DNA of 64,000 bases from Alphaproteobacteria bacterium (GTDB lineage Bacteria > Pseudomonadota > Alphaproteobacteria > Micropepsales > Micropepsaceae). The stretch's first letter is position 1, and each line of letters opens with the position of its first letter. The notes under the pieces are model-generated. The model was not told the DNA's origin and made no database searches. It saw only the letters and a program-made list of their open reading frames with translations. The stretch lies in assembly GCA_016792565.1 (NCBI GenBank), contig JAEUMK010000072.1, positions 48,597-112,596 on the forward strand. Reading direction: 5' to 3'. Positions 49,787 through 60,339 of the stretch are shown here, piece after piece. The translations under genes were made by a program, and so were the position numbers.

Positions 49787-49803
49787 CCGAAATCGATTTC
49801 CGT

Positions 49804-49840
49804 CGGGCGGCCGTATCACTGATGCGGCCGCCCGTTTCTT
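49804..49840 (+). terminator. Intercistronic terminator or attenuator between rpsB and tsf
   Basis: CGGGCGGCCG (49804-49813) pairs perfectly with CGGCCGCCCG (49825-49834), extended by weaker inner pairs, and is followed by TTTCTT. It would reduce the amount of tsf mRNA compared with rpsB. Confidence 0.8.
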
Positions 49841-49887
49841 ATCAGCGCCCCTGACGGGCGCGCCGAACGAAGACAGGACTGACCACT

Positions 49888-50811
49888 ATGTCGACCATTA
49901 CCGCCGCGATGGTGAAGGATCTGCGCGAGATGACCGGCGCGGGCATGATGGACTGCAAGACCGCGCTGAACGAGACCGGAGGCGATATCGAGGCCGCGAT
50001 CGACTGGCTGCGCAAGAAGGGCATCACCAAGGCGGCCAAGAAGGCCGGCCGGACCGCCGCCGAGGGTCTGGTCGCGCTTGCCGTCGAAGGCGCCAAGGGC
50101 GTTGTTGTCGAGGTCAACTCCGAGACCGATTTCGTCGCGCGCAATACCGAGTTTCAGGAAATGGTCTCTGCCATCGCCGGCATTGCGCTGGCATCTGGTG
50201 CCGACGTCGAGGCGCTGAAGACCGCTGCCTATCCCGGCGCCGGCTCGGTCGCCGACAAGATTCAGGCGACGGTTGCCAAGATCGGCGAGAACATGGCGCT
50301 GCGCCGGGCCGCCACGATTTCGGTCGGCCAGGGCGCCGTCGGCTCGTACATCCACACCCAGATCGCCCCGGGCCTCGGCAAGATCGCCGTGATCGTCGGT
50401 CTGGAATCGACCGGGTCGTCCGAGGCGCTGACCGCGCTCGGCCGTCAGGTCGCCATGCACATCGCCGCCTCGTCGCCGCTCGCGGTCGATCCCTCGGGTG
50501 TCGATCCGGCGGTGGTGGAGCGCGAAAGGGGCGTCCTGGCCGAGAAGGCCGCGGCCTCCGGCAAGCCGGCCAACATCATCGAGAAGATCGTCGAGTCGGG
50601 CATCAAGACCTTCTACAAGGAGGTCTGCCTCCTCGATCAGCCCTACGTCCATGACGGCGGCAAGACCGTCGCCCAGGCGCTGAAGGAAGCCGAAGGCAAG
50701 GTCGGCGGCCCGATCAGGATCACCGGCTTCTACCGGTTCGCCCTCGGCGAGGGGATCGAGAAGGAAGAGAGCGACTTCGCCGCCGAAGTGATGGCGGCTG
50801 CCAAAGGCTGA
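49888..50811 (+). CDS. tsf: Elongation factor Ts
   Basis: A 307-residue nucleotide exchange factor for EF-Tu. The N-terminal UBA-like domain has [16 protein letters not shown], followed by the core with [13 protein letters not shown] and the C-terminal [15 protein letters not shown]. It comes 101 bases after rpsB, beyond an attenuator-like hairpin. Confidence 0.98.
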   Translation: MSTITAAMVKDLREMTGAGMMDCKTALNETGGDIEAAIDWLRKKGITKAAKKAGRTAAEGLVALAVEGAKGVVVEVNSETDFVARNTEFQEMVSAIAGIALASGADVEALKTAAYPGAGSVADKIQATVAKIGENMALRRAATISVGQGAVGSYIHTQIAPGLGKIAVIVGLESTGSSEALTALGRQVAMHIAASSPLAVDPSGVDPAVVERERGVLAEKAAASGKPANIIEKIVESGIKTFYKEVCLLDQPYVHDGGKTVAQALKEAEGKVGGPIRITGFYRFALGEGIEKEESDFAAEVMAAAKG

Positions 50812-50852
50812 TAGGATCGCGCCGACTCGCCACGCAATGGGACCCCGACACC

Positions 50853-51578
50853 ATGTCTGAAGACTTGCTCTACAAGCGCGTGCTTCTGAAGGTGTCGGGC
50901 GAGGCGTTGATGGGCGGCCGCTCCTACGGCATCGACCTGGAGACGGTCGATCAGATCGCTTCTGACGTTAAGGAGAGCGTCGAAACCGGCGCCCAGATCT
51001 GCCTGGTCATCGGCGGCGGCAACATCTTCCGCGGCCTCAGCGCGGCGGCGTCCGGCATGGACCGGGCGAGCGCCGACTACATGGGCATGTTGGCGACGGT
51101 GATGAACGCGCTCGCCATGCAGAACGCGCTCGAGAAGATCGGCGTACCCACACGCGTCCAGTCGGCGATCCCGATGAGCGCCGTGTCGGAGCCCTATATT
51201 CGCCGCCGCGCGGTGCGGCACATGGAGAAGGGCCGCGTCGTCATCTTCGCTGCAGGGACGGGCAATCCCTATTTCACGACCGACACGGCCGCGGCGCTGC
51301 GCGCCAACGAAATGGACTGCGATGCGCTCTTCAAGGGCACCCAGGTCGACGGCGTCTATTCGGCGGACCCCAAGAAAGACCCGAACGCGGTGCGCTACGA
51401 GCGCCTTACCCATCACGACGTGCTCGCCAAGGACCTCAAGGTGATGGATGCGGCGGCGATCAGCTTGGCGCGCGAGAACAACATTCCGATCGTCGTGTTC
51501 GATATCCACGAGCCCGGCAATTTCGTCCGTGCACTGACGGGCCGCGCGCTCTCGACCGTCATCGAGGACGCCCCGTAG
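50853..51578 (+). CDS. pyrH: UMP kinase
   Basis: A 241-residue hexameric UMP kinase that makes UDP for pyrimidine nucleotide synthesis. Motifs are [43 protein letters not shown] and [15 protein letters not shown]. It lies 41 bases after tsf. Confidence 0.98.
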   Translation: MSEDLLYKRVLLKVSGEALMGGRSYGIDLETVDQIASDVKESVETGAQICLVIGGGNIFRGLSAAASGMDRASADYMGMLATVMNALAMQNALEKIGVPTRVQSAIPMSAVSEPYIRRRAVRHMEKGRVVIFAAGTGNPYFTTDTAAALRANEMDCDALFKGTQVDGVYSADPKKDPNAVRYERLTHHDVLAKDLKVMDAAAISLARENNIPIVVFDIHEPGNFVRALTGRALSTVIEDAP

Positions 51579-51613
51579 GGCAGTTAAGTCCACAAGCAAT
51601 CAGGGAGACCGCG

Positions 51614-52180
51614 ATGGCCCAGCTGCAACCGCTCGATCTGAACGAACTCAAGCGCCGCATGCATGGCGCGGTCGCAACTCTGAAGCAGGAATTCGCCGGC
51701 CTCCGTACCGGCCGCGCCTCGGCCGGCCTGCTCGATCCGATCACCGCCGAGGCCTATGGCCAGACGATGAAAATTTCCGAGCTTGGCACCGTCAACGTTC
51801 CCGAACCGCGCCTCATCACCATCACCGTCTGGGACAAGGGAACGGTGACCGCCGTCGACAAGGCGATCCGCAACGCCGGCATCGGCCTCAACCCACAGGT
51901 CGACGGCACCCTGATCCGCATCCCCATCCCGCCGCTGAACGAGGAGCGCCGCAAGGAGCTTGCCAAGCTGGCCAGCAAGTATGCCGAGGCGGCTCGTGTC
52001 GCCGTCCGCAACGTCCGCCGCGACGGCATGGACTACCTGAAGCGGTTGGAGAAGGAGCACGTCATCAGCCAGGACGAGCACAAGAAGCAGGGCGAGGACG
52101 TGCAGAAGGCGACCGACTCGGAGATCAAGGAAATCGACGCCTCGCTTGCGGCCAAGGAACAGGAGATCATGCAGGTCTGA
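51614..52180 (+). CDS. frr: Ribosome recycling factor
   Basis: A 188-residue L-shaped factor that splits ribosomes after termination together with EF-G. The features are [39 protein letters not shown] cited by [16 protein letters not shown], and [22 protein letters not shown] precedes the ATG. Confidence 0.98.
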   Translation: MAQLQPLDLNELKRRMHGAVATLKQEFAGLRTGRASAGLLDPITAEAYGQTMKISELGTVNVPEPRLITITVWDKGTVTAVDKAIRNAGIGLNPQVDGTLIRIPIPPLNEERRKELAKLASKYAEAARVAVRNVRRDGMDYLKRLEKEHVISQDEHKKQGEDVQKATDSEIKEIDASLAAKEQEIMQV

Positions 52181-52213
52181 GGACCTGTCCGTGATCGTCG
52201 GGAGAGTCGAGAC

Positions 52214-52948
52214 ATGAGCGCTGCACTGGCTCCCGAGACCCTTCGGATGCCGCGCCATGTCGCCATCATTATGGACGGCAATCGGCGCTGGGCCCGCGCC
52301 AGGCTGCTCCCGCGCGTGCTTGGCCACCACGCCGGCATGCGGGCGGTCCGCAAGGTCGTCGCCGCCGCGCACGACATCGGAATCGCCTATCTGACGCTCT
52401 ACAGCTTCTCGTCCGAGAACTGGCGGCGCGACCCGCACGAAGTCTCCGACATTATGGGCCTGCTGCGCCGCTTCATCCGCGAGGATCTGGCGGAAATGCA
52501 TGCCAAGAACGTTCGACTGCGGTTCATCGGCGGCCGCGACCGCGTGTCGCCTGACATCCTGGCGATGCTGGACGACGCCCGCGCGACGACCGAGGGAAAC
52601 ACGGGCCTCAACCTGACGATCGCCTTCAACTATGGCGGTCAGGACGAGATTGTCGATGCGGTGCGTGCCATCGCGCGCGAGGCGAAGGCCGGAACGCTGG
52701 AGCCGGAGGCGATCGGCCGCGAGACCATCTCGCAGTTCCTCCACACCGCAGGCGTGCCAGATCCCGATCTGATCGTCCGTACCAGCGGCGAACAGCGGCT
52801 TTCCAACTTCCTCATCTGGCAGTCGGCCTATGCCGAGTTCGTCTTCACCGACACGCTGTGGCCGGAGTTCGACCGCAAGGCGTTGATCGGGGCGATCGAG
52901 GAGTTCAACCGGCGCGAGCGCCGCTATGGCGCAGGCGACGGCGCATGA
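52214..52948 (+). CDS. uppS: Undecaprenyl diphosphate synthase
   Basis: A 244-residue cis-prenyltransferase that makes the lipid carrier for peptidoglycan and O-antigen. It has HVAIIMDGNRRWARAR with the catalytic aspartate, LTLYSFSSENWRRDPHEV, and the C-terminal PDLIVRTSGEQRLSNFLIW. The stop overlaps the cdsA start (ATGA). Confidence 0.97.
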   Translation: MSAALAPETLRMPRHVAIIMDGNRRWARARLLPRVLGHHAGMRAVRKVVAAAHDIGIAYLTLYSFSSENWRRDPHEVSDIMGLLRRFIREDLAEMHAKNVRLRFIGGRDRVSPDILAMLDDARATTEGNTGLNLTIAFNYGGQDEIVDAVRAIAREAKAGTLEPEAIGRETISQFLHTAGVPDPDLIVRTSGEQRLSNFLIWQSAYAEFVFTDTLWPEFDRKALIGAIEEFNRRERRYGAGDGA

Positions 52949-53805
52949 CCGGAGAAGCCGGACAGGCGCCGTCGCGCCGCTCGATCTGGGGGCCGCTTGG
53001 CGGCGATTTCGGCATCCGGCTGGCTTCGGCTCTGGTCCTCTTCGGTTTCGCGCTGCTCGTTGTCAGGGCGGGAGGCTGGTACTTCTCGGCGTGGGTAGCG
53101 CTCGCCTGCGCGATCATGGCGATCGAATGGGAGCGCATGACGCAGCAGCCCTTCTCCTGGGCGGGCGTCGTTGTCGCGGCGCTGACCGTGGCCGCCGCTG
53201 TCGTGCTTGCGACGCTGGGGCGCTACGAGTGGGCGTTCGCTGCGGCCGGGGCAGGGGCCTTCGTGATGTTTGCGCATGCGCAGGCGAGCGGGCGTCATCG
53301 CCGCTGGGCCTTTGCGTTGCCACTCTATCTGGGGGTCCCCGCGATCGCCCTGGTCTGGCTGCGGTCATCGCCCGAAGGCTGGCTGCCGACGCTCTGGTTC
53401 CTCTTCGTGGTCTGGGCGACGGATTCCTGGGCGATGATCGCCGGCCGCGTCTTCAAGGGGCCGCTGCTGGCGCCCCGCATCTCGCCGAAGAAGACTTGGT
53501 CCGGCTTCTTCGGCGGCGTCATCGGGGCGATCGGCATTGGCGCCATCTTTGCCGCGGTCGCCGGCTGGGCGATCACCTGGCCCATGGTCGCCGTCATGAC
53601 GGCGATTTCGCTGGTGGGCCAGGCCGGCGACGTTCTGGAATCGGCCGTGAAGCGCCGATTTCAGACAAAGGACGCCGGTGACGTGATCCCCGGCCACGGT
53701 GGATTTCTCGATCGCATGGACAGCCTTCTGGCGGCGACCATCCTCTATGCTCTGGTGAGGATGCTCGCGCCCTGGATACCTGCCGGAGGAGTGCTTGGTG
53801 GCTGA
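52945..53805 (+). CDS. cdsA: Phosphatidate cytidylyltransferase
   Basis: A 286-residue integral membrane enzyme with about eight membrane segments that forms CDP-diacylglycerol. The signature is near the C-terminus: SLVGQAGDVLESAVKRRFQTKDAGDVIPGHGGFLDRMDS, cited by the pieces KRRFQTKD and IPGHGGFLDRMDS. ATG 52945 overlaps the uppS stop. The N-terminal tail to residue 30 is polar. Confidence 0.96.
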   Translation: MTGEAGQAPSRRSIWGPLGGDFGIRLASALVLFGFALLVVRAGGWYFSAWVALACAIMAIEWERMTQQPFSWAGVVVAALTVAAAVVLATLGRYEWAFAAAGAGAFVMFAHAQASGRHRRWAFALPLYLGVPAIALVWLRSSPEGWLPTLWFLFVVWATDSWAMIAGRVFKGPLLAPRISPKKTWSGFFGGVIGAIGIGAIFAAVAGWAITWPMVAVMTAISLVGQAGDVLESAVKRRFQTKDAGDVIPGHGGFLDRMDSLLAATILYALVRMLAPWIPAGGVLGG

Positions 53806-54982
53806 ACTGCGCCGCATCTCCGTCCTGGGCTCGACCGGCTCGGTCGGGCGCTCGACTCTGGACGTGCTGGAGCAGGTCCGGCGCACGGGCCAGTTCGCGT
53901 TCGCGGTCGAGGCTCTGACCGCGCGGGTGAATGCGGCCCTGCTCGCCGCTCAGGCGATCGCCTTGAAGGCGCGGATCGCGGTGGTCGAGGACGAGGCGGC
54001 TCTGCCCGAGTTGCGCGCGCTGCTGGCCGGAACCGGCATCGAGGCGGCCGGCGGCGCGGCCGCCATCGTCGAGGCGGCATCGCGGCCGGCAGACTGGACC
54101 ATGGCCGCCATCGTCGGCGCGGCCGGCCTGACGCCCACGCTTTCCGCCGTCCGCCAGGGCGGGGTGGTGGCGCTCGCCAACAAGGAGTGCCTGGTCTGCG
54201 CAGGCCCGCTCTTCATGACCGAGGTGAAGCGGGCCGGCGCGACCCTCATGCCGGTCGACAGCGAGCACAACGCGATCTTCCAGGTCTTCGATTTCGAGCG
54301 CCCCGGGGCCATCGAGCGGATCCAGGTCACGGCCTCTGGCGGGCCGTTCCGCACCTGGACGGCCGAAGCCATCGCGGCGGCGACGCCCGAACAGGCCAAG
54401 CGTCATCCGACGTGGGATATGGGCATCAAGATTTCCATCGACTCTGCAACACTGATGAACAAGGGTCTCGAGCTGATCGAAGCGCATTATCTGTTCGCGG
54501 TGGAGCCGAAACGGCTGGAGGTGCTCGTTCATCCCCAGTCCATCGTTCACAGCCTTGTCTCCTACTCCGACGGCAGCGTGCTGGCGCATCTGGGCTCGCC
54601 CGACATGCGGGTTCCGATTGCCCATGCGCTCGCCTGGCCCGACCGGCTCGCCACCGACAGCCCGCGGCTCGATCTGGCCGCGATCGGGCGGCTGACTTTC
54701 GAGGCCCCGGACACGGACAAGTTCCCCTGCCTTGCTCTCGCCCAACTGGCGCTCCAGGAAGGCGAGGCGGCCCCGGCTGTCCTCAACGCCGCCAACGAGG
54801 TGGCTGTGGACGCCTTCATCCGGGGCCGGATAGGCTTCGGCGGCATTGCCCCGGTGGTCGAGGCGGCCCTGAACGAGGGGGCACGGCGCGGCTGGCTGAA
54901 GCCCGCCTCGCTCGCCGAACTCGATATGCTCGACGCGGCGGCGCGTGCGGCGGCGAGCGAAAGCCTGGTCAGGGCGGCGTAA
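53798..54982 (+). CDS. dxr: 1-deoxy-D-xylulose 5-phosphate reductoisomerase
   Basis: A 394-residue enzyme of the MEP isoprenoid pathway. The NADPH site is SVLGSTGSVGRSTLDVL. The catalytic part has LANKECLVCAG, PVDSEHNAIFQ, TASGGPFRTW and IDSATLMNKGLELIEAH. GTG 53798 is chosen because GGAGGAG is six bases upstream; TTG 53795 is the other option, but too near. It overlaps cdsA by eight bases. Confidence 0.96.
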   Translation: MAELRRISVLGSTGSVGRSTLDVLEQVRRTGQFAFAVEALTARVNAALLAAQAIALKARIAVVEDEAALPELRALLAGTGIEAAGGAAAIVEAASRPADWTMAAIVGAAGLTPTLSAVRQGGVVALANKECLVCAGPLFMTEVKRAGATLMPVDSEHNAIFQVFDFERPGAIERIQVTASGGPFRTWTAEAIAAATPEQAKRHPTWDMGIKISIDSATLMNKGLELIEAHYLFAVEPKRLEVLVHPQSIVHSLVSYSDGSVLAHLGSPDMRVPIAHALAWPDRLATDSPRLDLAAIGRLTFEAPDTDKFPCLALAQLALQEGEAAPAVLNAANEVAVDAFIRGRIGFGGIAPVVEAALNEGARRGWLKPASLAELDMLDAAARAAASESLVRAA

Positions 54983-54993
54983 AGGGAATTCGG

Positions 54994-56130
54994 ATGGACG
55001 CGATCACGGGTTTCATCGGCGGCGGCCTCGGCTATGTCCTGCCGTTCCTCCTTGTGCTGACCGTCGTGGTCTTCATCCACGAATCCGGACATTTCTGGGT
55101 CGGCCGGCTGTTCGGCACCAGGATCGAAACCTTCTCGATCGGCTTCGGCAGGTCGCTGACCTCCTGGACGGACCGCAAGGGCACTGTCTGGAAGATCGGC
55201 TGGCTGCCGCTGGGCGGCTACGTGAAGTTCTGGGGCGACGAGGATGCGACCTCGCTGCCTGACGACGAACGCCTCGCCCGGATTGCCAGCGACCCCGACG
55301 CGGCGCGCTGTTTCCACTTCAAGCCGCTCTGGCAGAAGGCGCTGATCGTCGTGGCGGGACCGCTGGCGAACTTCGTGTTCGCCGTCGCGGTGTTCGCCGC
55401 GCTCTACAGCATCAACGGCATCCCGCGAATGCAGGCGGTCGCCGACATCGTCATTGAGGGCAGCGCCGCCGCCGAGGCCGGCATCCTCGTCGGCGACGAG
55501 ATCGTCAGCGTCAACGGCGAACCGCTCACCGATTTCGGCGACCTGCGGCGTGCGGCGCTCGCCTCCGACGGCGAGCCGGTCGTCCTCGTGATCCGCCGCG
55601 ACGGCCGCCTCATCGAGATCTCGGTCCGCCCCCAGCGGGTGGAGAATACCGACCCCTTCGGCAACAAGGTGACGGTCTACCAGATCGGCATCGGCCGCTC
55701 CGAGGGGGCAGCTGTCGAAATGGAGTATCTCGACCCTGTGAGCGCCATCACACTGGGCGTCAAGGAGGTTGGCTTCGTCATTGAGCGGACCTTTGCCTTC
55801 ATCGGCGGCCTGATTGTCGGCCGCGAGGACACCAGCCAACTCTCCGGACCGATCGGCATTGCCAAGGCCTCGGGCGAATGGGCGACGCTGGGCGCCGTCG
55901 CCCTCATCAATCTGATGGCCTATCTGTCGATCTCGATCGGGCTGCTGAACCTCTTCCCGATCCCGATGCTGGATGGCGGTCACCTTCTGTTCTACGGGAT
56001 CGAGGCGGTGCGGCGGCGCCCCATGGGCGAGGGCGCCCAGGAAGTTGCGCTCCGCATAGGTCTGGCGCTTGTGCTCAGCCTCATGCTATTCGCGACATGG
56101 AACGACCTCATGCGCATCTTCTGGTCTTAG
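54994..56130 (+). CDS. rseP: RseP, site-2 intramembrane zinc metalloprotease
   Basis: A 378-residue membrane protease. H29-E30-S31-G32-H33 (FIHESGHFWVGR) is the zinc-binding motif, one PDZ domain lies at about 145-225 (GSAAAEAGILVGDEIVSVNG), and the C-terminal LNLFPIPMLDGGHL holds the third metal ligand. It cleaves anti-sigma factors and leftover signal peptides within the membrane. AAAGGGA precedes the ATG. It comes directly before bamA, as in most proteobacteria. Confidence 0.96.
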   Translation: MDAITGFIGGGLGYVLPFLLVLTVVVFIHESGHFWVGRLFGTRIETFSIGFGRSLTSWTDRKGTVWKIGWLPLGGYVKFWGDEDATSLPDDERLARIASDPDAARCFHFKPLWQKALIVVAGPLANFVFAVAVFAALYSINGIPRMQAVADIVIEGSAAAEAGILVGDEIVSVNGEPLTDFGDLRRAALASDGEPVVLVIRRDGRLIEISVRPQRVENTDPFGNKVTVYQIGIGRSEGAAVEMEYLDPVSAITLGVKEVGFVIERTFAFIGGLIVGREDTSQLSGPIGIAKASGEWATLGAVALINLMAYLSISIGLLNLFPIPMLDGGHLLFYGIEAVRRRPMGEGAQEVALRIGLALVLSLMLFATWNDLMRIFWS

Positions 56131-56192
56131 GGCGGACTGTGCGGCTGCGTGCGGACGGCAGAGTTCGAAATTTCGAGCGGTATCGGTAAGAC

Positions 56193-58637
56193 ATGAAGCG
56201 CACATTTTTCGCCCTGGCGGGTCCGGCGGCGGCCGGCGTCCTGATGGCATCGGTCAGTCAGCTTGCTCTGGCCCAGGCGCCGGGCGGCGGCGTGGAGCCG
56301 TCGGCCATCGAGACCGCCCGCCCGGCGGCGACCGGCAACGTCATCACCCGCATCGTCGTCAGCGGCACGCGCCGCATCGAGGAAGCGACCATCCGGCAGT
56401 ACCTGCCCTTCACCGAGGGTCAGCGCTACTCGGAAGGCGATGGCGATCTCGCGCTGAAGCGCCTCGTCGGCACGGGCCTGTTCGCCGATGTCACGATCCG
56501 CGAGAGCGGCGGCGTCGTGCAGATCGACGTCATCGAGAACCCCGTCATCAACAGCGTGAACTACGAGGGCAACGACCGTCTCGACGAGAAGGAACTCGGC
56601 AAGGAGGCGCAGCTTCAGCCCCGTCAGATCCTAACGCGCGCCAAGGTCCAGTCCGACGTGCAGCGCATGCTCGAGCTCTATCGCCGCTCGGGCCGCTTCG
56701 CGGCGACCATCGATCCCAAGATCATCGAACTGCCGCAGAACCGCGTCGACCTCGTCTACGAGATCGACGAAGGCCCCTCGACCGGCATTCTCGATATCTC
56801 GTTTATCGGCAACGTCGTGTTCTCCGAGCGCGAGCTGCGCGGCGAGATCGTCACGACCGAATCCGAATGGTGGAAATTCTTCGCCAGCCAGGACAACTAC
56901 GATCCCGATCGGGTCACCTTCGACCGCGAGCAGCTGCGCCGCTTCTACCTGCGCAACGGCTACGCCGATTTTCGGGTTATCTCCGCGATCGCCGAGTTGG
57001 CGCGCGACAAGTCCGGCTTCTACATCACCTTCACGATCGAGGAAGGCGAGCAGTACAATTTCGGCGAAGTGACCATCGAATCCGACGTCGCCGAACTCGA
57101 CGTCAACGAGATGATGCCGCTCATCAAGTTCGAGGGCGGCGACACCTACAACGCCGAGCTGATCGAGAAGTCGGTCGAGGCGCTCACCTACTATGCGGGT
57201 TCGCGCGGCTACGCCTTTGCGGAGATCAAGCCGCGGGTGCGGCGTGACACGCAGGGCAGGCTGATCAACGTGGTCTTCACGATCAATCAGGGTCCGCGCG
57301 TCTATGTCGAACGGATCAACATCCTCGGCAACACCCGCACGCTCGACAAGGTGATCCGCCGCGAGTTCCGCCTGGCTGAGGGCGACGCCTACAACAAGGT
57401 TCTGGTAGATCGCTCGAAGACGCGCGTCCGTGGGCTTGGCTACTTCAAGGACGTCGCGATAACTGAAGAGAGGGGCTCTGCCCCCGACAAGACGGTGTTG
57501 AACGTCGCCGTCGCCGAAACCACCACCGGCGAACTACAGTTCGGCATCGGCTATTCAAGCCAGGAAGGCGTCGTCGGCGACATCTCGATCGCCGAGCGCA
57601 ACCTTCTGGGCCGCGGCCAGTTCCTGCGCCTGCGCGCCAGCCTGTCGAGCCTGCGCAAGCAGTTCGACTTCCGCTTCACCGAGCCGTACTTCCTGGATCG
57701 CAATCTCGCGGCCGGCTTCGACATCTACAACATTACGTCGACCTACGACGAATCGTCCTATGAGGCGACGACGACCGGCGGCGGTCTGCGCCTCGGCTTC
57801 CCGCTTTCGGAATTCTCGCGTCTAGGCCTGCGCTACACGCTGCGCAGCGACGAGATCACGGCGTTCAGCGACGCTTCCGACTTCGTGAAGGATCTTGAAG
57901 GAACGTTCCTCACCTCGGTCGTCGGTTTCGACTACGTGTTCGACAATCGCGACGATCCGATCGCGCCGAAAGAGGGCTTCCTCATCTCGTTCTCCGCCGA
58001 TTTGGCGGGTCTGGGCGGCGACGTGAAGTATTATCGCACGGAGGCCGATGCGACTTGGTACCAGCGCCTATGGTCGGACGAGTTCGTTCTCTCGGTTGGC
58101 GCCAGCGCAGGCTACATCGCCTCCTGGGACGATACAGTGCCGCTGCGGCTCAACGACCGCTTCTTCAAGGGCGGCTCGACGTTCCGCGGCTTCGAGACGG
58201 CGGGCGTCGGGCCGCGCGAGCTCAGCACGACCACCGTCGAGGTCAACAACGTCGTCACCAGCACGACGGAATTTGATGACGCGATCGGCGCCGAGGTCTA
58301 CGCCATCGGCACGGTCGAACTGACGGTGCCGAACTACCTGCCGGAAGATCTCGGCATCGACACCAGCCTCTTTGTCGATTTCGGTACGGTCGGTCTGGTC
58401 GACGGGGCGGGCGGTTGCACGACCGTCGTCTCGTCGTCCACCACCGGAACCGACACGACGGAAGTGACGACCGAAAGCTGCATCCGCGACGAGCTCTCGT
58501 TGCGCGCATCGGCGGGCGTCAGCGTCTTCTGGGACTCGCCGTTCGGCCGCGTCCGGCTTGATTTTTCGCACGTCTTCGCAAAAGAAGACTATGATAGAAC
58601 CGAGGCGTTCCGCTTCAGTGCAGGCACGCAATTCTAA
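56193..58637 (+). CDS. bamA: BamA, outer membrane protein assembly factor
   Basis: An 814-residue Omp85 protein. A signal peptide is followed by five POTRA domains to about residue 430 (from VITRIVVSGTRRIEEATIRQ to the part with INILGNTRTLDKVIRREFRL) and a 16-strand barrel. The lid-loop motif appears as FFKGGSTFRGFE, and the last residue is phenylalanine (SAGTQF), as needed for barrel insertion. One extracellular loop is Thr/Ser/Val-rich around residues 745-765 (VVSSSTTGTDTTEV). It inserts other barrels into the outer membrane. Confidence 0.97.
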   Translation: MKRTFFALAGPAAAGVLMASVSQLALAQAPGGGVEPSAIETARPAATGNVITRIVVSGTRRIEEATIRQYLPFTEGQRYSEGDGDLALKRLVGTGLFADVTIRESGGVVQIDVIENPVINSVNYEGNDRLDEKELGKEAQLQPRQILTRAKVQSDVQRMLELYRRSGRFAATIDPKIIELPQNRVDLVYEIDEGPSTGILDISFIGNVVFSERELRGEIVTTESEWWKFFASQDNYDPDRVTFDREQLRRFYLRNGYADFRVISAIAELARDKSGFYITFTIEEGEQYNFGEVTIESDVAELDVNEMMPLIKFEGGDTYNAELIEKSVEALTYYAGSRGYAFAEIKPRVRRDTQGRLINVVFTINQGPRVYVERINILGNTRTLDKVIRREFRLAEGDAYNKVLVDRSKTRVRGLGYFKDVAITEERGSAPDKTVLNVAVAETTTGELQFGIGYSSQEGVVGDISIAERNLLGRGQFLRLRASLSSLRKQFDFRFTEPYFLDRNLAAGFDIYNITSTYDESSYEATTTGGGLRLGFPLSEFSRLGLRYTLRSDEITAFSDASDFVKDLEGTFLTSVVGFDYVFDNRDDPIAPKEGFLISFSADLAGLGGDVKYYRTEADATWYQRLWSDEFVLSVGASAGYIASWDDTVPLRLNDRFFKGGSTFRGFETAGVGPRELSTTTVEVNNVVTSTTEFDDAIGAEVYAIGTVELTVPNYLPEDLGIDTSLFVDFGTVGLVDGAGGCTTVVSSSTTGTDTTEVTTESCIRDELSLRASAGVSVFWDSPFGRVRLDFSHVFAKEDYDRTEAFRFSAGTQF

Positions 58638-58647
58638 GGCGCATCAC

Positions 58648-59289
58648 ATGAACAATCGTACCCTGATCGGCATCGGGGCAGGCGCGGCCGTCGCGCTGCT
58701 CTTCGTCGCCATCCTTATCGCCGGCACCCGCACCACGGCGCAGCAGCCCCAGCCGGCGCCCGGCACCGTCGCGGCCGGTGCGCCTGGCGGCGTTCCGGTC
58801 ATTCTCGTCGTGGATCGCGGTGCGATCCTGCGCACTTCCACCGCCGGCAAGGAGCTCATTCGCCAGATCGACGAGTTCGGCAAGGCGATGGAAGCCAAGT
58901 TCGGCGAGGAGGAGAAGAAGCTCCGCGCCGAGGCCCAGGCCCTGCAGGAGCAGGCCGGCGTGCTCTCGCCCGAGGCGGCGCAGAAGAAGGAAAAGGAACT
59001 GCGCGATCGCGGCGAGGCCCTGCAGAAGAAGATGCAGGAAGAGCAGGCCGCCATCCAGAACGGCATCAACGTCGCCCGCTCGGAGATTGAAAAGGCCCTC
59101 GGCCCGATCATCAACACGGTCTTCCAGGAGCGCAACGGCACCATCATGCTCGACCGCGGCGCCGTGGTTCTGGGTTCGGTCGACATCGACGTGACGGCCG
59201 CCGTCATCCAGCGTCTCGACCAGATCCTGCCGACGGTCACCGTTACCCCGACCGCGCCCCAGGCCGGCGGCGAGGCTCCGGCTCAATAA
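58648..59289 (+). CDS. skp: OmpH/Skp-family periplasmic chaperone
   Basis: A 213-residue protein. An N-terminal hydrophobic segment (LIGIGAGAAVALLFVAILIAG) acts as signal or anchor, and a Pro-rich stretch leads to the Skp core (ILVVDRGAILRTSTAGKEL). A long charged coiled coil (residues 85-160, with EEEKKLRAEAQALQEQ and KEKELRDRGEALQKK) forms the tentacles. It carries unfolded outer membrane proteins to BamA, its upstream neighbour. Confidence 0.9.
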   Translation: MNNRTLIGIGAGAAVALLFVAILIAGTRTTAQQPQPAPGTVAAGAPGGVPVILVVDRGAILRTSTAGKELIRQIDEFGKAMEAKFGEEEKKLRAEAQALQEQAGVLSPEAAQKKEKELRDRGEALQKKMQEEQAAIQNGINVARSEIEKALGPIINTVFQERNGTIMLDRGAVVLGSVDIDVTAAVIQRLDQILPTVTVTPTAPQAGGEAPAQ

Positions 59290-59307
59290 CGGCATGCGCG
59301 GACGTCC

Positions 59308-60339
59308 ATGACCGATCCGCGCTTCTATGACAGCCGGGGGCCTCTGGCCCTCGGAGATCTCGCCAAGGCGATCGGCGCCACGATCTTCGACGGCGCCGAT
59401 GCCTCGTTCCTGATCCAGGATGTCTCGTCCGTTGACGAGCCCGGTCCGGCCTCTCTCTGCTACGCCCTGACCGACGCCCATGCCCGGCGCCTGGCTGGCG
59501 CCCCGGTGGCCGCGGTCATCGTGACGTCCGATGTCGCGGCGGCGGTGCCGCCCGGCATCACCGCCCTCATACATCCCGAGCCTGCAGCGGCGTTCGCCCA
59601 GGCCGGCGCTCTGTTCTTCCCCGACGCCGGGCGCGACATCGGTCCGCGCGGCGACACGCTCATCGACCCCACGGCGGTGCTCGAGCCGGGAGTCACGCGC
59701 GAGCCGGGGGTCGTCGTCGGCCCGGGCGCGCGGATCGGCGCGGGCACGCACCTCGCCGCCTATGCCGTCATCGGGCGCGGCGTATGCATCGGGCGCAACG
59801 GCTATGTCGGGCCGCATGCCTGCGTCGCCTATGCGCTGGTCGGCGACCGGGTGACGATTCTCTCCGGCGTGCGCATCGGCACCGACGGCTTCGGCTTCGT
59901 TCCCGGCCGCTCGGGGCTCCACAAGGTGCCGCAGCTCGGTCGGGTGATCGTCCAGGACGACGCCGAGATCGGCGCCAATTCCTGCATCGACCGCGGCGCG
60001 CTCGGCGACACGGTGATCGGCGAAGGCGCCAAGCTCGACAACATGGTGCACGTCGCCCACAACTGCCGCATCGGCCGCTACGTCATCCTGGCGGCGCAGG
60101 TCGGCATGGCCGGCTCCGTCACCATCGGCGACGGCGCCATACTCGGCGGGCAGGTCGGGATCGCCGATCATCGTACCATCGGGCCGGGCGCCAGGATCGC
60201 GGCGACGTCGGGCGTCACCAAAGACTTGCCCGGCGGCGCGGACTATGGTGGCCGGCCGGCCCAGCCGATCGCCGAGTGGCGGCGCGAGGTCGCGGCGGTG
60301 AGGCGTCTGGCGAAGGGAAAGAAGCAGCGCGATGACTGA
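59308..60339 (+). CDS. lpxD: UDP-3-O-(3-hydroxyacyl)glucosamine N-acyltransferase
   Basis: A 343-residue left-handed beta-helix acyltransferase, the third step of lipid A synthesis. The uridine-binding N-terminal domain is followed by hexapeptide repeats from about residue 105. The catalytic histidine is in [15 protein letters not shown], and the region [13 protein letters not shown] binds acyl-ACP. It overlaps fabZ by eight bases. Confidence 0.97.
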   Translation: MTDPRFYDSRGPLALGDLAKAIGATIFDGADASFLIQDVSSVDEPGPASLCYALTDAHARRLAGAPVAAVIVTSDVAAAVPPGITALIHPEPAAAFAQAGALFFPDAGRDIGPRGDTLIDPTAVLEPGVTREPGVVVGPGARIGAGTHLAAYAVIGRGVCIGRNGYVGPHACVAYALVGDRVTILSGVRIGTDGFGFVPGRSGLHKVPQLGRVIVQDDAEIGANSCIDRGALGDTVIGEGAKLDNMVHVAHNCRIGRYVILAAQVGMAGSVTIGDGAILGGQVGIADHRTIGPGARIAATSGVTKDLPGGADYGGRPAQPIAEWRREVAAVRRLAKGKKQRDD

